47,012 nucleotides of DNA from Priestia endophytica DSM 13796 (GTDB taxonomy: Bacteria > Bacillota > Bacilli > Bacillales > Bacillaceae_H), in the NCBI RefSeq assembly GCF_900115845.1, contig NZ_FOXX01000022.1, positions 1-47,012 of the forward strand. The letters are read 5' to 3'. Below, piece by piece: positions 17,782 through 26,272 of this stretch. Each line of letters opens with the position of its first letter. The stretch's first letter is position 1. The notes under the pieces were generated by a model. That model saw only the letters and a program-made list of their open reading frames with translations. It ran no database searches and was not told the DNA's origin. The position numbers and the translations under genes are program-made.

Positions 17782-18270
17782 TCAGACTATTAAGTCATTC
17801 TCGGATTTTATATCGATAACTCTTTGTAAAAGCCTTTGAAGAACAGCAGCAAAGACGGCAATCACCATTGAAGCAAAAGTGAGCATTAATCCCAAGCTTA
17901 TAAAACCTGTTATGTCTTCACCTTTACCTGCAATCAATATAAATCCGGAGATTATCCCTACTACAATTAAGGTACTGATAGTGATTGCACAGTATTTTAT
18001 ATACTTCAAAGCTCTAACAGATAATTCTGAGAAGACTTTATTCTGATCAATATAGCTTAAAAGTTTTAAGGACTGATACAAGGCAATAAAAAACGGTGTT
18101 ACCATTATATACGCACCTATAAAAAAGGGATACTGCAAGTAGGCAGTCTCTGGATGTGCTGCTGCATCTTTAGTGGCTATCCAAGGCAACCAAAATATAC
18201 ACAAAGCAAGAACTGGAATTCCGATAATAAAAACAGCTATCTTTAAAAAGAGGGTTGAACTTTATTTCAT
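17782..18270 (-). pseudogene. DUF2975 membrane protein with stop at codon 3
   Basis: The frame from the ATG at 18270 (GAGGAG 6 bases upstream) reads MK, then TAA, then SSTLFLKIAVFIIGIPVLAL and onward through four membrane segments to KSENDLIV. The part after the stop has the full DUF2975 pattern, so a single nonsense codon right after the start has broken an otherwise intact gene. Unless a later start is used or the stop is read through, no protein is made. Its partner regulator at 17532 is intact. Confidence 0.7.
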
Positions 18271-18493
18271 AAAAACTCCTCATTCATTTTATTTCTAGTG
18301 TGATTCTAACATTTTTTACTGCTTCACAATAAATAGTTATTGCTTATTATTTAATTTTTATTGTTAATGATTATTTATATTAATTTTTCATAAAGATAAA
18401 AAGCATCTCTCCTTAAAAAGAAATGCTCTATAATTTGTTCAACTAACCTCCTTGGTTAGCTCAATAAGCCTTCCTCTCTAAGTGGCTCTATAC

Positions 18494-18527
18494 AAAAAGG
18501 CAGCGTCTTCAAGACGCTGCCTTTTTG
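18494..18527. terminator. Perfect bidirectional terminator
   Basis: Stem AAAAAGGCAGCGTCTT and complement with T-tract, at the 3' end of the Rpn-type remnant. Confidence 0.85.
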
Positions 18528-18536
18528 TATTTAAAC

Positions 18537-19320
18537 TTATTGATGACGGAAATTATTAATTTCCTCTTGGGTGAGACCTGTAAGGTCACTTATCGTTTCA
18601 GTGCAGATTTTTCATCCAATAAAGCCTTTCTTCTTGCTTCATAAGCTAGTAAAACTTCCGGATCTTGACTAACACGTTCCCATTCATCTATTGCTTTCTT
18701 TAATACTTGATCTTCTTGCATCGCAATCTCCTCCAGTACTTGAGTGATTTCTTCATCCTCCGATGCTTCAAGTAATAATAACCATCTTACTAATTGATCT
18801 TCTCGTGGATCGACTTCTTTTCTACGTCACTTAATCAAAAGTTTGGGAAGTTCCATAAAATGAATTTCTAACATGTCCGTTAGTAACAATCTTTCTTCAC
18901 GCTCATATAACTGAAAGATTGAATGATAATGATTGATATGAGACAAATAACGGAAGTTTACAATGTTAATGGTAATGGTTTGGCACAGCTCACCATAGTC
19001 CATTCCTTCATCTGACTGCTATACATCTTGGACCAATAGTAAAGCGTTCTTTTTTCCATATCATGTTTATTATTAAGCTGAATTTCAATGTTTATACGAG
19101 TTCCATCTTCTAGTTGAGCATGAACATCAAGAATGGATCGTTTATCTTCCTGGTTTTCTTTATTAAAATGTGGATCTAATAAGTGAACGGTCGTAATTTT
19201 CTTTTCTTCTTGTAAACGTAGAGCTGCATTTAAAAAAGCAGCCAAAATGGATTCATTTCCATGAGTCCCAAAAAGAGGTTTAAAGGCAAAATCGACACGT
19301 AAATCTAATCGCTTTGTCAT
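18537..19320 (-). pseudogene. Rpn/PD-(D/E)XK transposase-like nuclease, broken
   Basis: The first 120 residues (MTKRLDLRVDFAFKPLFGTH, then SILDVHAQLEDGTRINIEIQ with the D...EIQ nuclease motif) are an Rpn-type nuclease. A one-base loss near 19007 shifts the frame. The rest continues in another frame (YGELCQTITINIVNFRYLSH ... LLLTDMLEIHFMELPKL), meets a TGA near 18831 and shifts again near 18600 (ALLDEKSALK to ETISDLTGLTQEEINNF). At least three lesions make it a pseudogene. Confidence 0.85.
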
Positions 19321-19571
19321 TATATCCTCCGTGATTTCTTCTTTTCTTTTAGTATAACATGAGTTTTACTTTTTCCTCTTAAGTATACTTTTACGGATGG
19401 TTTATTCCACAAACAGGCATTTAAGATATATAGATTTCAAAAATGGTGGTTATTGAGAAATGTCGAGACCAATATAATTGCTTATAAACATCCTTTAATA
19501 TTTCTGACTTCATGACAACAACTACATGACTATGAAAATTCCTCTATACACATTTCCCTTTTTTGCTTCAC
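19321..19571. other. Gene-free stretch
   Basis: Upstream region of the Rpn remnant; nothing else recognised. Confidence 0.3.
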
Positions 19572-19624
19572 CAAAAAGACAAACAGCCAATCATGTTATA
19601 GATGACATGACTGGCTGTTTGCTT
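19572..19624. terminator. Terminator of the peptide-modification operon
   Basis: Stem CAAACAGCCAATCATGT with near-perfect complement and T-rich flank on the minus strand. It lies about 100 bases after the MFS stop. Confidence 0.7.
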
Positions 19625-19719
19625 ACTTAATATTCAAACTTCAAGAATTGATACTAATTAATAATATAACAAGTTGGACTAAGTATCAATAAGTGAAAAT
19701 TCTGCATTAAATATTATAG

Positions 19720-20952
19720 TCAATCTGTTTTACTAGTTACCTCTCGAGGGACATGTTGTTGCCGTTGAAATAATGCCGTTTTAAGTCCTATTAGCGATAA
19801 AATAAAGGTAAGGACCCCAGCGAAAGTAAATATCAAAGCTACATCCATGTATTCAGCAATTATACCTGATACCATTCCTCCGAAAGGAAGGGCTAAGAAA
19901 GCCAACATGCGAGTAGAACTAATAACGCGCCCAAGTAGAGATGGTGGGACTACCTCTTGTCGCAAAGTAAACCAATTAATAGATAAAATGGTTACGGAAC
20001 CAATTATAACTATTCGGCACGTAATAAGGAGAATTACGATTCCTTGAGACATAGTTAAAGCTACCTGTCCTATTCCTATTATCAGCCCTGCTATAATAAT
20101 AATATTGCCTCTAGGCATCTTATTTAATTTATTAGCTAGATAAATTGCTAAAAATGAGCCTAGTGTCTGTAATGAGAATATTAACCCAACATATTGCGAT
20201 GATAATTTTAAAGAATCCTTTAAATAAAACATGAATAAAGACTCCATTGCACCATAGCCAAGGTTGACCATAAAAATAAAAATGGTACCTATTAATATCT
20301 TCTTCGTTTTAAGGACATAGTTAATTCCTTCTTTAATAGAAGAAATGATCGAAGAATTTGAAGAACTACTTTTATACTTCTCATTTATAAAGCCGATAAA
20401 TATGGCGGAAAGAAGATAGGTAACAAAATTTAAATATAATAAATTATGTATTCCAATTACAGCTATTAAGACACCAGCTATAGAAGGGCCTATAAACGTG
20501 GTGATAGTTTCGGATAGTTTAAATAGTGAATTACCTTGAATTAAGTTTTCCCCTTTTAAAATCTCTGGTACTACAGATTCAAAACTTGGATGATAAAAGG
20601 CACTAACTGATGATAAACAAAAAGCTACAACATAAACTATCCATACTTCTAAAGAATTTGCCAGTGATGCAAGTGGTATGATTACTATTAAAACACTAGA
20701 TATAATCTCCCCTAGAAGTAAAATGTTTCTCTTACTTATTCGATCAGCAAAAGCTCCCCCCATCAAACTAAAGAGAACTTGAGGGGTTATTTCGAGAACA
20801 AATGTTAAGGCCATTAAACTAGGAGATCTAGTTAATTCATAAACTAATAAGGGCAAAGCTACTTGAAAAACGGAAGTGCCCAACTTACTAGTTGTGGCAC
20901 TTAAAAATAACCATAAGAAATTTCTATTCTTTAACACTTGATAAGATTTCAT
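19720..20952 (-). CDS. MFS exporter of the peptide operon
   Basis: 410 residues with about 12 membrane segments. FADRISKRNILLLGE after the second segment is the MFS loop motif (D-R-x-[GS]-[KR]-R). The start is the ATG at 20952 (GGGAG 7 bases before, MKSYQVLKNRNFLWLF); a longer frame exists but would overlap the preceding gene. It begins 23 bases after the E1-like gene and most likely exports the modified peptide and gives self-protection, as MccC does for microcin C. Substrate assignment rests on context. Confidence 0.85.
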   Translation of the reverse strand: MKSYQVLKNRNFLWLFLSATTSKLGTSVFQVALPLLVYELTRSPSLMALTFVLEITPQVLFSLMGGAFADRISKRNILLLGEIISSVLIVIIPLASLANSLEVWIVYVVAFCLSSVSAFYHPSFESVVPEILKGENLIQGNSLFKLSETITTFIGPSIAGVLIAVIGIHNLLYLNFVTYLLSAIFIGFINEKYKSSSSNSSIISSIKEGINYVLKTKKILIGTIFIFMVNLGYGAMESLFMFYLKDSLKLSSQYVGLIFSLQTLGSFLAIYLANKLNKMPRGNIIIIAGLIIGIGQVALTMSQGIVILLITCRIVIIGSVTILSINWFTLRQEVVPPSLLGRVISSTRMLAFLALPFGGMVSGIIAEYMDVALIFTFAGVLTFILSLIGLKTALFQRQQHVPREVTSKTD

Positions 20953-20975
20953 ACGTACTCCCTTCTCACACCAGA

Positions 20976-22103
20976 TTACGAAGTGGCTGTTACTGATGTT
21001 GAGTTGCAAACTGAACACTCTTCTTGTTTTTCCCATTCAGAAATAGAATAGGTTTGATAAGTGAGGAAATTCAGTTCCATCATCTTTCCTAGAGAAGTAG
21101 GATGTTTAATTCCTGTGACAAGTCCTAAAAATTCATTGACCATAGCACCAGCTAACATAGCTACATTAGGACTAATAGCTGCATTATTTCTTTGGAAGTT
21201 TACTTGATTCATATTATTAAGCTGATCATTAACTTTCTCGTCACTAGCTATAACTGTGTGTTTATGACATTCTACACAACCTGTTTTCCCTGGAATAATT
21301 GAATAAAATCTCCCTCTAGTATTTAGTACTCCCCCAGAAACTAAAGGTTTGCCTAACTTAACTACAGCCTCATTTACCCAATCCTGAATATATAGAGTAG
21401 GTTTGTCAGCTACACAAATAACATATTCGCTATCTTGAATATGATTCATAACATCCTCAGCACACTCTATACGCTTGTTTACAATATCTAATTTCACATT
21501 AGGATTAAATTTAGATATTCTTTTCTTTGCCATCTCAATTTTCAATTCGTCGATGTTTTCTTCAGAATATAATAACTGACGATTAAAATTACTTAATTCC
21601 AAAGTATCAAAATCTAGGGCCGTTATATTATGGAACCCTAATGCTGCTAAGTGATAAAGAATTTGGCTTCCTAATCCACCTACACCTAGTAAAGCAATTT
21701 TAGTATTCATAACCTTTTCTTGAATATCAAATTTGCTGTCTTCTAGAGATGTAAACAATGAGAAGAAATTAAGATTTGCTTTATATCGCTCTTTTTCATA
21801 TTCACCCATTAGAGTTGGAGTGATAGCATTGTCTTCTAAATACTTTTCTTCATTTAATGATTGAATAGCACCCTGTACTTCCTCAGCCGTGATATCAGGG
21901 TACTTTAAAATAACTTTTTCAATAATAGTTTCAATAGTATTTTCTCCATCAATTAATGAGATAAGATATTGAATACTGCCATTTGGATCCTCAATGACAC
22001 CTGCTACTCCGTCTTCTTCACCAATATGTATTTCATTGTTTACAAAAAAGACTGGAATTGTTTCTTTAAACTTAGGTTTAATCATCTTATTGGTATCCTC
22101 CAT
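20976..22103 (-). CDS. E1/ThiF-MccB-like peptide-adenylating enzyme with RRE-type N-terminus
   Basis: 375 residues (numbered from 22103). Residues about 10-92 look like a PqqD-type peptide-recognition element (LISLIDGENTIETIIEKVIL, then DITAEEVQGAIQSLNEEKYL). The E1 domain follows: ATP loop GVGGLG at 140-145, D164-D166, NFNRQ at 172-176, D233, and zinc cysteines C276/C279 and C363/C366. This is the MccB layout; MccB joins a nucleotide to the C-terminus of a short peptide. ThiF and MoeB use the same chemistry on C-terminal glycine. GGAGG at 22097-22101 would suit a start at 22085 (Met7). It lies directly after two small peptide genes and before an exporter. Confidence 0.88.
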   Translation of the reverse strand: MEDTNKMIKPKFKETIPVFFVNNEIHIGEEDGVAGVIEDPNGSIQYLISLIDGENTIETIIEKVILKYPDITAEEVQGAIQSLNEEKYLEDNAITPTLMGEYEKERYKANLNFFSLFTSLEDSKFDIQEKVMNTKIALLGVGGLGSQILYHLAALGFHNITALDFDTLELSNFNRQLLYSEENIDELKIEMAKKRISKFNPNVKLDIVNKRIECAEDVMNHIQDSEYVICVADKPTLYIQDWVNEAVVKLGKPLVSGGVLNTRGRFYSIIPGKTGCVECHKHTVIASDEKVNDQLNNMNQVNFQRNNAAISPNVAMLAGAMVNEFLGLVTGIKHPTSLGKMMELNFLTYQTYSISEWEKQEECSVCNSTSVTATS

Positions 22104-22179
22104 TCTATTATAAACTTAATAAATAAGGAACTATCTGATGATAGTTCCCCATTCTTGAAGTTTGAGTATTAAGTAATTA

Positions 22180-22242
22180 TTAGCCTGGGAAGCTGTAAAG
22201 GACAGCAGCTTTTTTGCTAGTTTTTTTAACTTTAACCGACAT
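22180..22242 (-). CDS. Precursor peptide A1 (20 residues)
   Basis: Reads MSVKVKKTSKKAAVLYSFPG then TAA. GGAGG stands 8 bases before the ATG (22251-22255). It is far too short for standard gene finding, but its ribosome site, its near-identical twin 77 bases upstream, and the adenylating enzyme 76 bases downstream make it convincing. The N-terminal Lys-rich part would suit the recognition domain of the enzyme; the C-terminal AVLYSFPG would be the modified core. It ends in Gly, unlike known microcin C precursors, which end in Asn. Confidence 0.8.
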   Translation of the reverse strand: MSVKVKKTSKKAAVLYSFPG

Positions 22243-22319
22243 ATGGAACACCTCCGAATTAAGAAGATACATAAAGGTTAAAATTCTAATTATTCTGTAA
22301 ATTTAGACTAAAAATGACA

Positions 22320-22382
22320 TTAGCCTAGGAAGCTATAAAGGACAGCAGCTTTTTTGCTAGTTTTTTTAACTTTAACTGACAT
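22320..22382 (-). CDS. Precursor peptide A2 (20 residues)
   Basis: Reads MSVKVKKTSKKAAVLYSFLG then TAA; it differs from A1 only at residue 19 (Leu for Pro). GGAGG lies 8 bases before the ATG (22391-22395). The coding parts differ at few bases while the spacer between copies does not match, as expected after tandem duplication with selection on the peptide. It is first in the operon, right after the promoter. Confidence 0.8.
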   Translation of the reverse strand: MSVKVKKTSKKAAVLYSFLG

Positions 22383-22415
22383 ATGTAACACCTCCATATA
22401 TTTGAAATTAAGTAC

Positions 22416-22444
22416 ATTTTATTATGATAAGAAGAAAATTACAA
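22416..22444 (-). promoter_or_regulatory. Sigma A-type promoter of the peptide operon
   Basis: On the minus strand: TTGTAA (22439-22444), 17-base spacer, TAAAAT (22416-22421). Transcription would start near 22409, about 27 bases before the A2 start codon. Confidence 0.6.
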
Positions 22445-22635
22445 TAACTTTTTTTAAAAAACACAAAACTAAAGTGTTAAAATTTGTAATTAACCACTCT
22501 GCTATTATAGTATAAATAAATAATTACTCATTTTTTATATAAAGAGTGTCTTCGTAATAATCCACTCCTGTAATTAATTTAAAATTTCTAGTAATATTAA
22601 TTATGAACATATTATCTAGGAAAGGGAGAAGTATA

Positions 22636-23106
22636 GTGAATACAATTGATTTTCTAGAGTTTAATCTCAAAGAAACGAGAAGAAGAAGTGAAATTGTGTG
22701 GAACTCAATTCCTGAAGACAAACTTAATTGGAAGCCTGATGAAGATGCTATGACATGTATAGAAATGGTACGTCATGTGCTAGAAGCAGAGCATTATTAT
22801 TGTTTAGCTATTAAAAATAGAGCTAGCATTGAAAACTTTGATTCCCCTTTTGATAAACGTCCTTTTATTTCGATTAAAGACGAATTAGATTTTGCAGAAC
22901 CTTATCATAGACAATTTATAAATAGTCTTCAATTTTTCTCTAGTGAAGATTTAGAGAATATTAAGATTGACCGTTCTGATGAGGGATACATACGTTCATT
23001 AGGCGATATGTTAATGCGTATTGCTTATCATGAAGCTGTTCATACTGGTCAACTACTAGATTACCTCAGAACAATGGGTGTTCCTAGACCTAAAATTTGG
23101 GATTGA
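22636..23106 (+). CDS. DinB-family protein
   Basis: 156 residues from a GTG at 22636 with GGGAG 7 bases upstream; an ATG at 22603 has no ribosome site. Four-helix DinB pattern: NTIDFLEFNLKETRRRSEIV, MTCIEMVRHVLEAEHYYC (metal-type His), and AYHEAVHTGQLLDYLRTMG with the HxxxH pair. DinB-like proteins are often metal-dependent thiol transferases or hydrolases. It is divergent from the peptide operon; a part in immunity or maturation is possible but unsupported. Confidence 0.85.
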   Translation: MNTIDFLEFNLKETRRRSEIVWNSIPEDKLNWKPDEDAMTCIEMVRHVLEAEHYYCLAIKNRASIENFDSPFDKRPFISIKDELDFAEPYHRQFINSLQFFSSEDLENIKIDRSDEGYIRSLGDMLMRIAYHEAVHTGQLLDYLRTMGVPRPKIWD

Positions 23107-23110
23107 CCAA

Positions 23111-23144
23111 GAAAATCTCTATAACCTTAGTTATAGAGATTTTC
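23111..23144. terminator. Shared terminator between convergent genes
   Basis: Stem GAAAATCTCTATAA/TTATAGAGATTTTC. Serves the DinB gene and the PEP-mutase-like gene. Confidence 0.8.
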
Positions 23145-23173
23145 CTATGTCATAACCATTAGATAACTTATAT

Positions 23174-24022
23174 TTAATTTCGGTTAAATTCCATTCTACT
23201 AGCTAATTCTTTGTATGATATTGTACCTTTATTCATATATTCAAGGTTACTGTCCTTCATAATGTGTCGACTAATCTTTTTTAACAGGGTTACTGTTGCC
23301 CTAAAGGGAGCAGAACCACAGCTTACTCTCTCAATACCAATATTAGATAACTCTTCTAATGATGGAGAACCTGATTCAGCTAGTAAATTAATAGGACATG
23401 AGATCTCCTGTCTAAGTGTTCTAATAGAATCTATACATCTCAATCCCGGGATAAATACGCAATCAGCCCCTGCTTCTTGATAAGCTCTTGTCCTATTAAT
23501 AGTGGTTTTTAATCGTTCATTAAGATTACCAATATTTAGCCAATATAAATCTGTTCGGGCATTAATAAATAATGGCATATCCATAGATTGAGAGATTTCC
23601 CTAATTATCGCTATTTTCTCTAACTGTAGGGAAAGATCAGTTATAGGGTGGTGAGGATCTCCCGTTCCATCCTCAATATTAATTGCTACTACCCCTGTTA
23701 GAATGATCTGTTTAATTTTCTCCGTTAATTCTTCACCAATTATGCCATATCCTCCTTCTATATCTGCACTTACAGGTAAACTTACGGAGTTAACAATTAT
23801 CTTGAGAGCACTTAACATCATTTCAAAAGGTAGATTTTCTCCATCCGGATAGCCTAACGAGATTGAAATTCCTGCACTAGTCGTACCGACTGCTTGAAAA
23901 CCTTCCTCCTGATAAGTTCTCGCACTCATAGCGTCCCATGCGTTGGGTAATACAAAAGTAGAAGATTGCTGATGGAGTTCTTTAAACTTCTGAAACTTTT
24001 TAAATCGATTTTGAGTATCCAT
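23174..24022 (-). CDS. Isocitrate lyase/PEP mutase superfamily enzyme
   Basis: 282 residues, TIM-barrel. Motifs: FVLPNAWDAMSARTYQEEGF, TTSAGISISLGYPDGE, PVSADIEGGYG (metal Asp), INIEDGTGDPHHP, and FINARTDLYW. These define the PEP mutase-like branch that makes or breaks C-C or C-P bonds next to a carboxylate. The exact reaction is not predictable. It ends in an extra 30 residues (MNKGTISYKELASRM). There are no phosphonate genes near it. Confidence 0.87.
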   Translation of the reverse strand: MDTQNRFKKFQKFKELHQQSSTFVLPNAWDAMSARTYQEEGFQAVGTTSAGISISLGYPDGENLPFEMMLSALKIIVNSVSLPVSADIEGGYGIIGEELTEKIKQIILTGVVAINIEDGTGDPHHPITDLSLQLEKIAIIREISQSMDMPLFINARTDLYWLNIGNLNERLKTTINRTRAYQEAGADCVFIPGLRCIDSIRTLRQEISCPINLLAESGSPSLEELSNIGIERVSCGSAPFRATVTLLKKISRHIMKDSNLEYMNKGTISYKELASRMEFNRN

Positions 24023-24332
24023 GAAAAATTTCTCTCCCTTGTTATTGGATGTAGTACCTATTGTTATATTAAGAATTACAAGATGAAATGAAACAATATT
24101 AGATTTTTAACATATTGAGTTAAAAATCTGGATTTTATTATAACATTAAAATAAAAAATCACTCTTAGCACAGTTTATTCAAAATAAAACCAGCTAACAC
24201 AGGGGATAGTTATAGTGACTGTTTCCATCATTCAAAAGGAGATAATATAGAAAGTTAGGAAGCCGAGGATTTAATTTTAAAAATGAAATAATCAATAAGA
24301 GCAACCATATGGAAGATAGTTACCCTTATTGA

Positions 24333-24488
24333 TTAAGCTTCTGGTACAAATGTTTTGCAATCCGTTTCTCCACTGTTAGATGCTTGTTTGCCTTTATGAC
24401 TAACTACATAAATAGCTTCAGCCTGACATTTATTCCCCTGTCCCCAGTACTTACAGTTGTTTACTTCACAAAGAACATCTTGAGCCAT
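24333..24488 (-). CDS. DUF1540 cysteine-rich small protein, copy 1
   Basis: 51 residues, too short for routine finding. Four cysteines at 7, 12, 21 and 44 (LCEVNNCKYWGQGNKCQAEA ... TDCKTFVPEA), the DUF1540 pattern thought to bind metal. The GGAGGT ribosome site lies 9 bases before the ATG. Paired with a second copy upstream. Confidence 0.85.
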   Translation of the reverse strand: MAQDVLCEVNNCKYWGQGNKCQAEAIYVVSHKGKQASNSGETDCKTFVPEA

Positions 24489-24560
24489 AATATCACACCT
24501 CCTATTTTGTTATGATTAACAAATTATGGGTTGTTGATACTGATCTTTTATATCGTTTTT

Positions 24561-24719
24561 TTATGAAGTAGAAGGTTCAAAAGTTTTACAGCCTGTTTCT
24601 TCGGCTTCAGATGTTTGTTTTCCATCAAAATTGACAACATAAATGAAATCAGCAGTACATTTGTTTCCATTCTTCCAATTCTTACAGGTATTTACCTCGC
24701 ACAATACACCAGTTTCCAT
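24561..24719 (-). CDS. DUF1540 cysteine-rich small protein, copy 2
   Basis: 52 residues with cysteines at the same positions 7, 12, 21 and 44 (LCEVNTCKNWKNGNKCTADF ... TGCKTFEPS). It precedes copy 1 by 72 bases on the same strand, so both are probably co-transcribed. AGGGGGG-type ribosome site upstream. Tandem duplication is evident. Confidence 0.85.
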   Translation of the reverse strand: METGVLCEVNTCKNWKNGNKCTADFIYVVNFDGKQTSEAEETGCKTFEPSTS

Positions 24720-24930
24720 AGTATTCACCCCCCTTCAAATCTCATATAATTTGTCTATTAAAAATTATTTCTACTCACCTAACAAAAAACCTCTTTAATA
24801 TAAGAACTTGATTTATATAAATGGAAACTCTGTGGCCTTCTAAGCGAACTACTCAAGATACATAATAGAAAAACTCTCTACCCTCACAGAAAGTTTTTCT
24901 GTTTTTTTACTGTACCCTATATAGAAACTT
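24720..24930. other. Intergenic stretch with motif and terminator
   Basis: A motif near 24840 (CTTCTAAGCGAACTACTCAA), related to those at 5998 and 11265, is followed by a hairpin at 24867-24908 (AGAAAAACT/AGTTTTTCT, T-tract). Confidence 0.45.
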
Positions 24931-24958
24931 AGTTAACATGATGTTCGTTAGGAGAAGT
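24931..24958 (-). other. dif-like site 8
   Basis: Left arm AGTTAACATGA, centre TGTTCG, right arm TTAGGAGAAGT (8 of 11 to the XerC-side arm). Last site with XerD-side arm on the left. Confidence 0.6.
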
Positions 24959-25078
24959 TGAACATTTCCTAACTTCTTGTTCCCCAAAAAATCTCGTAAT
25001 CTTTCCTTCATTCTCCAACACAAAAAGAGCGCATAAAAACCAAATGTTTTATGCACTCAATAAATATAAAAACTTCTT

Positions 25079-25741
25079 CTAATAATGTACAGGAACACGA
25101 TCTAATTTCTTCTGTTTTGCGACATAATAACGACTATAACTATCGACGAGTTCATGTGTTTCTGGATTAATCATAATCGGTTTATCCACCGTTCCATTCT
25201 TCTCAATACTTTCTTCTACTGCCTTTTGTTTCGCAATTCCTGGGGTAAATTGAAGAAAGGTTTCTGGGACCTTAATATCATCTAAAGACATCCAATCCTT
25301 CGTCCCCTTTGGAACAAGAAGAGGCTTTTCCTCTTGCTCTTGTTTACTTTCTTCTAGAGGTTTACTTTCCTCTTGTTTTTTAGCCCTTGAACCCTTTTTG
25401 GGTATTTGTTTTGTTTGTTTTTTCTCTTTCCCTTTGTCCTCAATTTCTTGTATCTGCATACAGATGACACCGATCTCGCCTGTACATTGCTCAAAAGGAA
25501 TATCCAAACAAGGCTCTCCTTGGACAAGGAAACGTCGTTGCGAAAATTCCTCTTGGTTTATATTTAATTTATTAAATTGTTTTAGACTAAGCACAATGGT
25601 GTATGTAATTGCATTACTCTGAAAAGGAATGCCTTTGGGCGCATTAGGACTTCCCTTCTCCTCCATATCAAAAGCTAGGTACTTACCATAGTCTTGAATT
25701 GAGCTAGTCGGACGGCCAGTTAAACTAATTTTTTGAGCCAT
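25079..25741 (-). CDS. OB-fold/ParB-like fusion protein, copy 2
   Basis: 220 residues, closely related to the protein at 11608: KISLTGRPTSSIQDYGKYLA, ITYTIVLSLKQFNKLN, FLVQGEPCLDIPFEQC, GEIGVICMQIQEIE, a charged linker, then IKVPETFLQFTPGIAKQKAV and ending VPVHY. The 45 bases before both start codons, including a GTATATATACTAG element and AAGGAGGGAGAACG, are nearly the same. The N-terminal third has the look of a single-strand-binding OB fold and the C-terminal third that of a truncated ParB-type domain. It lies next to decayed plasmid genes at 25.9-26.7 kb, perhaps its original surroundings. Confidence 0.7.
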   Translation of the reverse strand: MAQKISLTGRPTSSIQDYGKYLAFDMEEKGSPNAPKGIPFQSNAITYTIVLSLKQFNKLNINQEEFSQRRFLVQGEPCLDIPFEQCTGEIGVICMQIQEIEDKGKEKKQTKQIPKKGSRAKKQEESKPLEESKQEQEEKPLLVPKGTKDWMSLDDIKVPETFLQFTPGIAKQKAVEESIEKNGTVDKPIMINPETHELVDSYSRYYVAKQKKLDRVPVHY

Positions 25742-25877
25742 CGTTCTCCCTCCTTCTCTCTCTATATTTCTAGTATATATACCCTTATGTATACTTGGGT
25801 AGGGGTAAAGTCCAAAAAACAACAGAAAAAAGTGATTATCCCATGTTTTTATTAAATTTCTACATTATTAATTTTTT

Positions 25878-26069
25878 TCACTGTATGTTCTTATCAATGA
25901 GCTTTTCTAGATGATGTTTTCGAGTCGTTTGTTTACGAAAAAAAGTCAGAGTTTCAATCTGTATTTTCAAAAATTCTTGTCATTGTATTCCTTTTTCTCT
26001 TGCCATTTTCTCAATCTTTTTCACCACAACTGGATTTATATTTCTTACTTTAATCCCCACTTCATTCAT
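25878..26069 (-). pseudogene. Ribbon-helix-helix-like plasmid protein with internal stop
   Basis: 64 codons. MNEVGIKVRNINPVVVKKIE, KMAREKGIQ, a TGA at codon 30, then QEFLKIQIETLTFFRKQTTR. The strand-helix-helix pattern fits small plasmid DNA-binding proteins. A single base change would restore it. Confidence 0.55.
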
Positions 26070-26109
26070 CTTCTCTCAAAATTTAGTGCTCTACATTCAA
26101 AAAGATAGC

Positions 26110-26272
26110 AGAGCATAAGGGGTTTTTGCTATCACATAGGGTGATAGACTAGGCAAAGCCTAGTAAAACAGTGATATCAAGGAAAAGCCCGAAGTGCCGA
26201 CCTACTGTTGATACAATATCGATATCAAAAATCCTTAGTGTCGATATACGGTCGACCTGACTTTTTTCAATT
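26110..26272. repeat. Cluster of inverted repeats, operator- or iteron-like remnant
   Basis: CTATCAC...GTGATAG (26129-26147), CTAGGC AAA GCCTAG (26149-26163), then several GATATC/TCGATATC elements. Just upstream of the broken ribbon-helix-helix gene, suggesting an old operator or origin. Confidence 0.4.

Noticed and set aside
22636-23106. DinB-like gene as immunity gene of the peptide operon
   Set aside because: Only proximity speaks for it: divergent transcription and no known precedent, so listed only as a neighbour.
23174-24022. Phosphonate biosynthesis locus based on the PEP-mutase-like gene
   Set aside because: No decarboxylase, transaminase or other phosphonate gene is present, and the family includes many other lyases.
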